Source: Accumulibacter sp031732815 | GTDB taxonomy: Bacteria; Pseudomonadota; Gammaproteobacteria; Burkholderiales; Rhodocyclaceae | Assembly (NCBI RefSeq): GCF_031732815.1 | Contig: NZ_JAVMKF010000019.1 | Span: forward strand, 1-51,392 | Direction: 5' to 3' | Length of the DNA stretch: 51,392 nt | Shown: in pieces, positions 39,724-47,473 of the stretch | Position numbering within the stretch: position 1 is the first letter of the stretch | Layout of the letters: every line of letters starts with the position of its first letter | Program-made: the position numbers and the translations under genes | Notes under the pieces: generated by a model | What the model saw: only the letters and a program-made list of their open reading frames with translations | The model's database searches: none | Told to the model about the DNA's origin: nothing

Positions 39724-41229
39724 TCAGCGATCGCGGTGCGAGATTTCGAGTACGCGGGCCCTTTGCGCCAGTTGGTCGACGAGCTCGTTCGCCGCGCGGC
39801 GATTGGCCGCGTCGAGGTTGGCGTCCCACTCGTCGAGCAGGTAGACCCGGTAGTTGGTCTTGGCGACGATTTCGCGCAAGACGCGAAGCTGCCGCTCACC
39901 GGACGAGTAGCCCCGCCTTTCCTCGCTTTCCTCCTGCGCGCTGAGCTCGGCTGCATCTTCTGCTTCTTCGCCATGCTCGTCTTCCGGGGCCGACGATGAG
40001 CGCGCGTCCCCTCGCTCGTCGCAGGAGTTGAAGGCGAACGACAGACGGTCATGGGTGGGCCAGTAGAAGGCCGCGCCGCGCAGATGGCACTTGAGTGCCG
40101 AGAGCAGCGTCGACTTGCCCGTGCCGTTGCCGCCGCGCACGGCGACCAGGCCGACGGGCCGCGCCAGCACGTGTTCAATCGCTTGCGCCAGCGAGGAACA
40201 CGCGCGTTCCTGCGCGCCTTCCTTGAGAATCAGGCGTCCAAAGCCAATCCGTTCGATGAATCCTTCGTCCGCCACCGGGGAAATGTGCTCGCAGACGCCC
40301 TGTATGCGTGACCATACGGCGACCAGGTCGGTCAGGCCGGAAGTCAGTTGGTGCATGTCGAGCGTCATCTCGACCTGGCGCGGCAGCGTCGCGGCCAAGG
40401 CGATCAGCAAGGGCAGGTTGCCAGCGTCCTGGATGGCGACCCAGGCAGTCGTTGACAGTACAGCAATGAGGGCGATCATCCCGCTGATCGCACTCCACCC
40501 CTCGCGCGCCAGGATGGCCCGGATCTGTGCCGCCAGCGCGTCGCTCAGGCGTTGCCGGAAGTCGCGGTGCCAGAGGGCGAAGTTGTAGCGATTGCCACTG
40601 AAGATGTTGTCCCAGGCGTTGTAGGTGCGTGCCCGCATGCGATTGGTCATCCGTTGATTCTTCAGGTAGGCGGCGGCAAGCGGCTGGCGCAGCAGCCACT
40701 GCAGCGTGATCAGAACGACGAAGACGACGGCAAACGAAAGCGGCAGGCCGGCGTCGATCTCGAAACCGAGCACCAGCGAATTGAACAGGAGCTGGAAGAA
40801 GAGGCGCAGGTAGTACTGCAGGTTGTAGACCAGGTCAAAACAGACGTCGAAGGTCTCGCTGGTGAGAAACGGCTCGACCTGTTCGCGTTGCTGGCTGTCG
40901 GCCAGGAGCGCCGTCTGGAAGCGGTTGCGCCGCGCGAAGTGCAGCATGTAGCGCCCGAAACTGCCGAATCCAGCGCGTTCGGCAAAGATCCAGCTCACTG
41001 CACCGGCGAGGTAGGAGACCGTCTGGACGACGATGATAGCGATGAAGCCCGCAGCCGAAACGTGTTCTTCCGTGATGTCGCGGGCGATCTGGATGACCAG
41101 CCAGAGCGTCGTCGCGCCGCACGCTTCCTGCGCGATGATCAAGGCAAGCATGCCGAACGCGGCTGGCCCAAGAAAGAAACGCAGGAAGGCGGTGTGGGTG
41201 AAGGACGCGGCAGGCAAAGCGGCAGGCAT
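39724..41229 (-). CDS. ABC transporter half-unit, membrane and ATP-binding domains fused
   Basis: A 501-residue exporter-like protein. The N-terminal half (about residues 15-300) has some five to six membrane segments (for example FGMLALIIAQEACGATTLWL). The ATPase has Walker A VRGGNGTGKSTLLSAL, a signature motif varied to YSSGERQLRVLREI, Walker B YRVYLLDEWDANLD and the H-loop EISHRD. An acidic insertion (SSSAPEDEHGEEAEDAAELS) lies between Walker A and the signature. The catalytic Glu is present (LLDE). The transported substrate is unknown; the membrane part is unlike MsbA. A GTG at 41268 would add 13 residues. A tiny ORF and two hairpins lie upstream on the same strand. Confidence 0.78.
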   Translation of the reverse strand: MPAALPAASFTHTAFLRFFLGPAAFGMLALIIAQEACGATTLWLVIQIARDITEEHVSAAGFIAIIVVQTVSYLAGAVSWIFAERAGFGSFGRYMLHFARRNRFQTALLADSQQREQVEPFLTSETFDVCFDLVYNLQYYLRLFFQLLFNSLVLGFEIDAGLPLSFAVVFVVLITLQWLLRQPLAAAYLKNQRMTNRMRARTYNAWDNIFSGNRYNFALWHRDFRQRLSDALAAQIRAILAREGWSAISGMIALIAVLSTTAWVAIQDAGNLPLLIALAATLPRQVEMTLDMHQLTSGLTDLVAVWSRIQGVCEHISPVADEGFIERIGFGRLILKEGAQERACSSLAQAIEHVLARPVGLVAVRGGNGTGKSTLLSALKCHLRGAAFYWPTHDRLSFAFNSCDERGDARSSSAPEDEHGEEAEDAAELSAQEESEERRGYSSGERQLRVLREIVAKTNYRVYLLDEWDANLDAANRRAANELVDQLAQRARVLEISHRDR

Positions 41230-41338
41230 CGACCAGTGAGGGGGAAGGTGAAGCAATCCAGGCGGCACGCGGGTAGTGGCCGGCGGCGTGGCGGTCAGAC
41301 TCGACGTTCGACCCGGCGTGTGCAGCCCGGGCCCAAAG

Positions 41339-41370
41339 CACGGAAAGCAGACTTGCGCCTGCTTTCCGTG
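41339..41370 (-). terminator. 12-bp hairpin between the tiny ORF and the ABC transporter
   Basis: CACGGAAAGCAG and CTGCTTTCCGTG are perfectly complementary over 12 bp with an 8-base loop. On the minus strand the stem is followed by CTTTGGG, a very short T-run. This could terminate or attenuate a transcript covering the 41405-41437 ORF. Confidence 0.5.
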
Positions 41371-41378
41371 ACTCCTCG

Positions 41379-41397
41379 CAACAGGTCCAGCCTGTTG
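41379..41397. repeat. 7-bp hairpin next to the transporter leader
   Basis: CAACAGG and CCTGTTG pair around a TCCAG loop, eight bases from the larger hairpin. The two stem-loops in tandem would structure the region between the small ORF and the transporter. Confidence 0.4.
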
Positions 41398-41404
41398 GGC
41401 GTGT

Positions 41405-41437
41405 TTACTTCTTCTTGCGGTGCTTTCTGGCGGCCAT
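41405..41437 (-). CDS. Possible 10-codon ORF encoding a cationic peptide
   Basis: The frame reads MAARKHRKKK then TAA, with an AGAGGAT Shine-Dalgarno-like sequence about eight bases before the ATG. Six of ten residues are Lys or Arg. It sits immediately upstream of the two hairpins and the ABC transporter on the same strand. It could be a translated leader (lysine/arginine attenuation), a tiny exported peptide, or chance. It is too short for family assignment. Confidence 0.3.
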   Translation of the reverse strand: MAARKHRKKK

Positions 41438-41879
41438 GGTGAAATCCTCTGGTTATAGGTTGATCGGACTAGTGAGGCTCCAGAAACCTGCGTGCGCGCA
41501 GCGAAGACCGTGCCTGGCGCCTGACAAGCTTGCGTGAAATGCAGACAGCATATGACGGCCAGTTGCTACGTGCACCGCTGGAGCCACAGGAAGTATGCTG
41601 AACGCAACTTAAGACTTGCTTAACCAGGATTTGTCATAGTGACGCGGTTTTTCCATCCGGCCAGCCGTCAGCGAGCATCGGGTCGTGCCCTCGACTCACC
41701 CGACAGTCCGCCCGTCCCGTACGTCGACCCATCGTATCGCCACCACCATTACTGTCCGTGCCACTCGCGATGTTGCCCTTAGTTGATCTTGCTGCCGTGT
41801 TGGCCGGTCGGCCGCGGCGGTTGCGCTCGCGTAATCGACGACTTGCCACGTGTTCGCCAGCCCCCGTGCGGAGGCCGCG
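41438..41879. other. 0.44 kb intergenic region between transporter leader and GT2 gene
   Basis: No protein-coding or RNA gene recognised. The only structured element seen is a short inverted repeat at 41609-41623, annotated separately. The last bases before the GT2 gene carry its ribosome-binding site (GGAGG at 41870-41874). Confidence 0.45.
41609..41623. promoter_or_regulatory. Inverted repeat TTAAG-N5-CTTAA
   Basis: A perfect 5+5 palindrome in an unusually A+T-rich spot of the intergenic region, 257 bases upstream of the glycosyltransferase start. A candidate operator for an unidentified regulator. Confidence 0.3.
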
Positions 41880-42905
41880 ATGAGCTTGTCCGGCAGGCAG
41901 CCGAAGCCGGCACCGCTGGCGCAGCGACGAGGCGCCAACGCAGCCCGGCCGCGCATCAGTTGCGTCGTGCCGGCGCTCAACGAGCAGGAGAATCTATGCG
42001 TGCTGCTGCCCTGCCTGGAAACCGTTCTTGCGTCCGCGGCTTCGGCCTGGGAGGTCGTCGTCGTCGATGACGGGAGTAGCGATCTGACCAGCGAACTGAT
42101 GGAAGCGTGGGTTTCCCGGCAAGGTTTTCGCTACCTTCAACTGTCGCGCAACTTTGGCAAGGAGGCTGCGCTGAGCGCCGGTCTGGCGGCGGCGGCCGGC
42201 GATGTCGTTGTCTGTCTCGACGCCGACTTGCAGCATCCGCCAGCGCTGATCCCGCAGATGCTCGATCTCTGGCGGGAGGGAGCGGACATGGTTTGTGCGG
42301 TGCGCAGCAACCGTGACGACGAATCTCCGATCAAGCGCTTCGGCGCCTGGCTGTTGTACCACATTCTGGGCTCGGGACACCGCGTCCGCATCCCGGCCGA
42401 CGCGGGCGACTTTCGTCTGCTCGATCGTGCCGTGGTCAGCGCGCTGCTTCGCCTGCCCGAGCGAACGCGCTTCATGAAAGGCTTGTTTGCCTGGGTCGGA
42501 TTCGTCGTCAGGTCGATCGAGTACGAACCCGCCGAACGCCTGCAGGGTAAGACCCACTTCAGCTTCTTCGGTCTGGTCGAGTTTGCGCTCGACGGGATTA
42601 CGGCGTTCTCGACCTGGCCGCTGCGCGTCCTGACCCTGTCCGGTTTCAGCATCGCTGCGCTGGCCTTCGCCTACGGTCTTTACCTGGTCGTCGAGTATCT
42701 GTTGGTCGGCAATCAGGTGTCCGGGTGGACGACGATCGTCACCGCAATGCTTTTCCTGTCCGGCGTGCATCTGCTTGGCCTGGGTGTGATCGGCGCCTAT
42801 CTCGCGCAGGTCTTCAACGAGGTGAAGCAGCGGCCGGTCTACCTGTTGCGTCGCGACATCGGCAACGGTCTGCCGCGCGACGAGACCGACGGTTTTCCGC
42901 CATGA
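41880..42905 (+). CDS. Glycosyltransferase family 2, polyprenyl-phosphate sugar transferase (ArnC/GtrB-like)
   Basis: A 341-residue membrane enzyme that should transfer a sugar from a nucleotide to undecaprenyl phosphate on the cytoplasmic face. The GT-A domain has ISCVVPALNEQENL, WEVVVVDDGSSD, LSRNFGKEAALSAGL and the metal-binding VCLDADLQHPPAL. Two C-terminal membrane helices (LTLSGFSIAALAFAYGLYLV and TAMLFLSGVHLLGLGVIGAY) are the GtrB/ArnC/DPM arrangement. GGAGG five bases upstream supports the ATG at 41880. Its TGA overlaps the ATG of the ArnT-like gene (ATGA). The lipid-linked sugar is presumably the donor for that enzyme. Confidence 0.9.
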   Translation: MSLSGRQPKPAPLAQRRGANAARPRISCVVPALNEQENLCVLLPCLETVLASAASAWEVVVVDDGSSDLTSELMEAWVSRQGFRYLQLSRNFGKEAALSAGLAAAAGDVVVCLDADLQHPPALIPQMLDLWREGADMVCAVRSNRDDESPIKRFGAWLLYHILGSGHRVRIPADAGDFRLLDRAVVSALLRLPERTRFMKGLFAWVGFVVRSIEYEPAERLQGKTHFSFFGLVEFALDGITAFSTWPLRVLTLSGFSIAALAFAYGLYLVVEYLLVGNQVSGWTTIVTAMLFLSGVHLLGLGVIGAYLAQVFNEVKQRPVYLLRRDIGNGLPRDETDGFPP

Positions 42906-44500
42906 GGCGCGGGCTGGTGCTCGACGCCGGTCTGCGTCCCGCGGCGCGCGTGCCGCGTGTGCTCTGGGTGTTCGCTGCCTGCTTCGCCTGGCTCACCTTG
43001 TCGGTCGCCTGGCGCCCGCTCATGCTGCCCGACGAAGGTCGCTACGTCGGCGTCGCCTGGGAAATGCTGAGCACGGGCAACTGGCTGGTGCCAACGCTTG
43101 ACGGCTTGCCGTTCTTTCACAAGCCGCCCCTGTTCTACTGGCTGACCAGGGCATCGCTCGGCTTGTTCGGGGCAAACGAATGGAGCGCGCGCGTCGCGCC
43201 GCTGTTGGCAGCGACCGCTGCCACCGTCGGGCTTTACCAGTTTCTGCGCCGCCATTCGCCGGACCAGCGTCTGCCCGGGCTGGCCGCCGCCATTCTATTG
43301 ACGCAGCCGCTTTTCTTCGGCGGTGCTCAGTTCGCCAACCTCGACATGCTGGTCGCCGCAATGATTTCGCTCAGCATCCTGTCTGCCGCGCACGCCGTGC
43401 TCAGCCTGGAACGCGCCATGCCGCATCGAGCGCCGCTCACCTGTGCCTATGTCTTTGCTGCCCTGGGTGTGCTGGCCAAAGGCTTGATCGGCGTCGTCCT
43501 GCCGGTCGCTGTCGTCCTCGTCTGGCTCGTGGTCGGCAGGCGGTGGCGCCACCTGCCGGCGCTGCTGCCGCTGCACCTGGTTTTCCTGCTGCTGCTCATC
43601 GTCGTGCCCTGGTTCTGGGCCATGCAGCGCTCGTACGGCGATTTTCTCGATTACTTCTTCGTCCACCACCATTTTCAGCGCTTTGCCCAGGCGGGTTTCA
43701 ACAATCCCAAGCCCTTCTGGTTCTACCTGCCGGTGCTGCTCGTCGGCGCGCTTCCGTGGTCGCCCTGGATCGTGCGTGCGCTGACGCCGCGCTACCTGCA
43801 GGACCCTGGCCGGTTCGACCTGCGTTCCTTGATGGTCGTCTGGGTACTGGTCGTTCTGCTCTTCTTTTCCTTGCCCAGTTCCAAGCTGGTGGGCTACATT
43901 CTGCCCGCCCTGCCGCCGCTCGCCTGTCTGCTCGCCGATGCCTTCCTCGGCTGGCTGAGCCAGCATGGCGCAGTCCGCCAGCGCGCCTATGCCGGGGGTG
44001 GCCTGCTTGTGGCGGGCGGCTTGTGCCTGTCGCTCGTTCTGACCGCTGTGCAGCGCTCCGACCCGGTCGCACGCGAGCAGATCGTCGGCGCCGCGCCGCT
44101 TTTCGGCGCCGACGATCAGATCGTGATGCTCGACGACTATCGCTACGACCTGCCGGTCTACCTGAAAGCGAGAAAGAATCCCTGGGTGGTCAGCGACTGG
44201 GCGCGTCCCGATCTGGTGAGCAAGGACAACTGGCGTCGCGAGATCTACGAGGCTGGTCGTTTCGATCCGGCTGCGAGACGCGAGCGCCTGCTGTTTCCGG
44301 CTGAGCTGCGGCTGCGCGCCTGCGGCGAGCCGCGCTATGCGCTATGGATCTGGGGCAAGCAGGCGCTGGCGTCCGATTATCCTTTTCTGCGCGATGAGTG
44401 GCGCGTTCTCGCCACGGCTGACGGCGACGCGCTCTGGCGGATCGCTCCGGAAGTCCCGAGAACGCTCAGGGGGTGTGACGAAACGCCCAGGAACGGCTGA
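42902..44500 (+). CDS. ArnT-like (GT83/PMT family) lipid-linked glycosyltransferase
   Basis: A 532-residue integral membrane protein with about eleven to twelve hydrophobic segments and a C-terminal soluble part. The first periplasmic loop has LPDEGRYVGVAWEMLSTGNW, then FHKPPLFYWLTR and GGAQFANLDMLVA, the acidic and substrate-loop motifs of ArnT and related PMT enzymes (DE in PDEGRY; KPPL). It should move a sugar from undecaprenyl phosphate to lipid A or another envelope acceptor. Aminoarabinose-specific genes (arnA, arnB, arnD) are not adjacent, so the sugar is uncertain. Translation is coupled to the GT2 gene by ATGA. Its 3' end overlaps the 3' end of gtrA by 35 bases on opposite strands. 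Confidence 0.9.
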   Translation: MRRGLVLDAGLRPAARVPRVLWVFAACFAWLTLSVAWRPLMLPDEGRYVGVAWEMLSTGNWLVPTLDGLPFFHKPPLFYWLTRASLGLFGANEWSARVAPLLAATAATVGLYQFLRRHSPDQRLPGLAAAILLTQPLFFGGAQFANLDMLVAAMISLSILSAAHAVLSLERAMPHRAPLTCAYVFAALGVLAKGLIGVVLPVAVVLVWLVVGRRWRHLPALLPLHLVFLLLLIVVPWFWAMQRSYGDFLDYFFVHHHFQRFAQAGFNNPKPFWFYLPVLLVGALPWSPWIVRALTPRYLQDPGRFDLRSLMVVWVLVVLLFFSLPSSKLVGYILPALPPLACLLADAFLGWLSQHGAVRQRAYAGGGLLVAGGLCLSLVLTAVQRSDPVAREQIVGAAPLFGADDQIVMLDDYRYDLPVYLKARKNPWVVSDWARPDLVSKDNWRREIYEAGRFDPAARRERLLFPAELRLRACGEPRYALWIWGKQALASDYPFLRDEWRVLATADGDALWRIAPEVPRTLRGCDETPRNG

Positions 44501-44855
44501 GCAGGAAGGTCAGAATGGCCACCGCGACGAGGATCGCCGCCAGCAGGTGCTGGTAAGGCAGGCGGGTGGAATGGAGCAGGACGACGAAGGCCAGTTCATT
44601 GACCGCGAAGCCGCTCGCCGAGAGGAGGAAGAAGCGGCCAAGCGCCGGCAAGAGCGACTTCGCATGGTGGCGGAAAGTGAGCAGATAGTGCCCGGAAAAC
44701 GAAACGACCAGCGCAACCAACCAGCCGACCAGATTGGCGACCGCCGGTGCCAGGTGCAGTCTGCCGATTCCGGTGACGGCGACCACCCAGTGCGTCGCGG
44801 CTGCCGCGCAGCCGACGCCAACAAACCAGCCGATTTCGCGCAGGACGCTTTTCAT
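44466..44855 (-). CDS. GtrA-family four-helix membrane protein
   Basis: A 129-residue protein with four membrane segments (for example LVGWLVALVVSFSGHYLLTF and LLLSASGFAVNELAFVVLLH) and the GtrA pattern ending FLLSRSWAFR. GtrA proteins are proposed to flip undecaprenyl-phosphate-sugar across the inner membrane for O-antigen or related glycan modification. It is divergent from the deacetylase gene, and the two start codons share bases within CATG (44853-44856). It is convergent and overlapping with the ArnT-like gene. Its opposite orientation to the GT2/ArnT pair is unusual for a gtrAB-like locus. Confidence 0.9.
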   Translation of the reverse strand: MKSVLREIGWFVGVGCAAAATHWVVAVTGIGRLHLAPAVANLVGWLVALVVSFSGHYLLTFRHHAKSLLPALGRFFLLSASGFAVNELAFVVLLHSTRLPYQHLLAAILVAVAILTFLLSRSWAFRHTP

Positions 44856-45717
44856 GCGGCACGCTCAGCCGGGTGCTAGTCCGTCCCAGGCCGCCGTGCG
44901 CCAGGAGATCATCCTCTGCGCCGACGACTTCGGCCTGTCGCGCGAAATAAACGAGGGAATCATCGGTCTGGCTGAAGCCGGGCGGCTTTCTGCGGTCAGT
45001 TGCCTGAGCAGGGCAGAGTTCTTCGGGCAGCAGGTGGGCAAGCTGGCAGGCCTTTCGCTTGATCGGGGGCTGCATCTTAACCTGACCGAGCCTCTGCCGG
45101 ACAAGGCATTTTGTCAGCCATTGCCTCATCTGATCTGCAACGCGTGGACGCGCCGGCTGCCGATCGGGCTCGTCGTCGACGAGATCGATCGCCAGCTTGA
45201 TGCTTTCGAGGCGGCCTGCGGCGCGCCGCCCGACTACATCGACGGCCACCAGCACGTGCACCAGTTTCCAATGATTCGTGAGAGTCTGATCGCGTTGCTG
45301 CAGCGACGCTATCCGGCCTGCCGCCCGTGGATCAGGTGCACGCTGCCGGCCCGGTTTCGCCCGGGCTTGACTTGGCGGAGCCAGTTCAAGGCGCAGGCGA
45401 TCGGCGGCCTTGGCGCGCGGCGGCTGAAAGCGCTGGCCGAGGCGGCAGGATACGCCACGAACGCGCGCCTGCTCGGCGTCTATGGCTTGGCTGGCGGCGA
45501 GCAAGCGTATGCCCGATTGCTCGCCGGCTGGCTGGCGTGCGCCGCTGGCGGCGACCTGCTGATGTGTCATCCGGCGGCGGCAGTCACCCCCGGTGATCCG
45601 CTCGGCGAGCAGCGCTGGGCGGAGTACCGCGCTCTGGCCGACGACCGCCTGCCGAGCCTGCTCGCCCGCCATCGCCTGCTCATCGGGCGGCCATTGAACT
45701 CGCGTCAGCTCGCCTGA
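44854..45717 (+). CDS. ChbG/HpnK (YdjC) family deacetylase
   Basis: A 287-residue carbohydrate deacetylase-like protein. The metal-binding signature is ILCADDFGLSREINEGII near the N-terminus, followed by GLHLNLTEPLP and the histidine motif IDGHQHVHQFPMIRE; MCHPAAA lies near the C-terminus. These are the Asp and His residues expected to bind the divalent metal. The family includes chitooligosaccharide deacetylase ChbG and HpnK of hopanoid loci. With the GT2/ArnT/GtrA neighbours, it could deacylate a lipid-linked aminosugar in a role similar to ArnD. That function is an inference. The start codon overlaps that of gtrA. Confidence 0.88.
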   Translation: MRHAQPGASPSQAAVRQEIILCADDFGLSREINEGIIGLAEAGRLSAVSCLSRAEFFGQQVGKLAGLSLDRGLHLNLTEPLPDKAFCQPLPHLICNAWTRRLPIGLVVDEIDRQLDAFEAACGAPPDYIDGHQHVHQFPMIRESLIALLQRRYPACRPWIRCTLPARFRPGLTWRSQFKAQAIGGLGARRLKALAEAAGYATNARLLGVYGLAGGEQAYARLLAGWLACAAGGDLLMCHPAAAVTPGDPLGEQRWAEYRALADDRLPSLLARHRLLIGRPLNSRQLA

Positions 45718-45762
45718 GCGCTTGTCCGGAGTGTGGCTGTGCGGCCGCCAGGAAGCGTCCGC

Positions 45763-46632
45763 TCAGCGCGCGGCCTTCGCCTGGCGTGTGATCTCCAGGA
45801 GGCGACCGCGTCCCTGCTCGGCGAGCAGAAAGCGGTCGGGTGCGAGCGGCAGCAGCGTTTGCGCCGAACGCAGATGGCTGAGCACCGTGTGCAGTACGCC
45901 GTCCTTGTCGAGCAAGAGCAGGCGCGCCCGGTGCGTCGCGTCCTCGGCGATCCACAGTCCGTCCTCGTTGCAGGCAATGAAACCCGGTGCGTTGAGACCG
46001 CCGAGGACGATCTGGTCATCGCCCTGCGGACGCCAGCGCTTGATCCAGCGGTGCCCTTTTTCGGCGTAGTAAAGCTCGCCGTTCGGGCATAGCGCGACGC
46101 CTTCGCCCTCCCGCAAGCCCGTGCGCAACACCGTTACTTGCTTGGACAGCGCGTCATAGCGCAGCAAGCGACCGTCGCCTGGACGATCTTCGATGGCGTA
46201 GAGCGCCTGCCCGTCACTCGCCAGGCCTTCAATGCTGCGACCGGTAAACAGCGTTTCCACATGGCCGTCGTGTAGCCAGAGAACCGGCTGCTCGCCTTCT
46301 TCCTGACTGATGGCGATTCCGTTGAGCCAGGCGACCAGGCCATCCGGTTTGGACAGCTTGCCGACGACCTCTTGCCGCGTTCCGTCGCTTGCCAGCCGGA
46401 AGAGCAGTCCGTTGCCGGACTTCATTTCCTGCGTCACGTACAGGTCGCCGCGCGCGTCCTTGGCCAGCGCGCTGACCAGCCTGAGATCGTCGTGAAAAAC
46501 ACGGTACGACCATCCGTCACCCGCGCTGACCGGATAGAGATGTTGCCAGGCGAGGAAGGCCAGGCCGCCGACGAGCAGCCCGACCAGAGTCGCCAGGAAG
46601 AGCGCTTTCGGTCGCAGCGTGCGGGACGACAT
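45763..46632 (-). CDS. Membrane-anchored beta-propeller protein (SMP-30/NHL-like)
   Basis: A 289-residue protein. One N-terminal helix (ALFLATLVGLLVGGLAFLAW) acts as anchor or uncleaved signal. The rest contains repeated strands of the type GVALCPNGELYYAEKGHRWI, GFIACNEDGLWIAEDATHRA and LYVTQEMKSGNGLLFRLASD, which resemble SMP-30/gluconolactonase or NHL propeller blades. Lactonase metal ligands are not certain, so it may be a binding protein only. It lies between the deacetylase (convergent) and a methyltransferase on the same strand 24 bases upstream, suggesting a two-gene unit with the latter. Confidence 0.72.
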   Translation of the reverse strand: MSSRTLRPKALFLATLVGLLVGGLAFLAWQHLYPVSAGDGWSYRVFHDDLRLVSALAKDARGDLYVTQEMKSGNGLLFRLASDGTRQEVVGKLSKPDGLVAWLNGIAISQEEGEQPVLWLHDGHVETLFTGRSIEGLASDGQALYAIEDRPGDGRLLRYDALSKQVTVLRTGLREGEGVALCPNGELYYAEKGHRWIKRWRPQGDDQIVLGGLNAPGFIACNEDGLWIAEDATHRARLLLLDKDGVLHTVLSHLRSAQTLLPLAPDRFLLAEQGRGRLLEITRQAKAAR

Positions 46633-46656
46633 GCCGTCAAGCGGCCGGTCGGCGCG

Positions 46657-47298
46657 TCATCGGGCGCGCTCGAACAGGGCGACGTGCAGCGTGTGAAGCA
46701 GCCGGTTGCGCGCAAAATCGCCGACCAGTCTGAAACCCTGGGCCGTGAAGTAAGCGCAGACTTCGCTGCGCGGCGTGGCGAATTTTTGCGATGGCCGGCC
46801 GCCCAGCGCGGCGCGCAAGCGTCTTTTGAGCGAGGTGGCCGACCACGGACTGAAGTAGGAAACGGCGACGTAGCGCCGGGCTACACGCGTCAGCTCGGCA
46901 ACCGCGCGCTGGCGAATCTCAGGAGTCGGGAAGTGGTGGAACAAGCGGAAACAGAGGATCGCATCGAAGTGCCGGTCATTATAGGACAAGGCCTCGACAT
47001 CCTGCTGGTCGACAGCGCAATCCAGGCCTTCGTGCGCGAGCAGGTGGCGGGTGAGCTGCAGCATGGCAGCCGAGTTGTCGGCACAAGTCAAGGCATAGCC
47101 GCGCCGGGCCAGATGCAGGCTTGCCCGGCCGGCGCCGCAAGGCAGATCGAGAATCGTCCGGCACGCCGGCATGGCCTGCAATACGCGATCGATCAGCGCC
47201 ATCTCGGCGGCGTGCTGGCGGCGTGGCCGCTCCTGATAGGCTCTGGCCGTGGCTTCGTCGTACTTGGTCTTGCCGCGATAAGCGATCTGCATGTGCAT
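46657..47298 (-). CDS. Class I SAM-dependent methyltransferase
   Basis: A 213-residue methyltransferase. Motif I is TILDLPCGAGRASLHLARRG, then LTCADNSAAMLQLTRHL, motif IV FDAILCFRLFHHFPTPEIRQ, and RRYVAVSYFSPWSATSLKRR in the C-terminal part. The RLFHHF and YFSPWSATS blocks recall methyltransferases adjacent to LPS-modification genes, but no substrate can be given. ATG codons at 47298 and 47292 are both possible. It is the upstream gene of a pair with the beta-propeller protein, with a 24-base gap. Confidence 0.82.
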   Translation of the reverse strand: MHMQIAYRGKTKYDEATARAYQERPRRQHAAEMALIDRVLQAMPACRTILDLPCGAGRASLHLARRGYALTCADNSAAMLQLTRHLLAHEGLDCAVDQQDVEALSYNDRHFDAILCFRLFHHFPTPEIRQRAVAELTRVARRYVAVSYFSPWSATSLKRRLRAALGGRPSQKFATPRSEVCAYFTAQGFRLVGDFARNRLLHTLHVALFERAR

Positions 47299-47473
47299 GG
47301 CGTGCGCTCGTGAGGGACGTTCAACGGAAGGCGGCGACCGTCGATCGCCAACATCGTCGTAGTCTGCGGCGACTTCCTGAAAAGCGCCTTAACTTGAGGT
47401 GACGTCGTGCCATTCCGGAAGCAAGGCGGCGCTGTGCAGTTTCCGTGCCGTGGCCTGCGGCCAGGCTGATGCG

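Noticed and set aside
41438..41879. tRNA or small RNA gene in the intergenic region
   Set aside because: No cloverleaf, GTTCRA loop or CCA-type end was seen.
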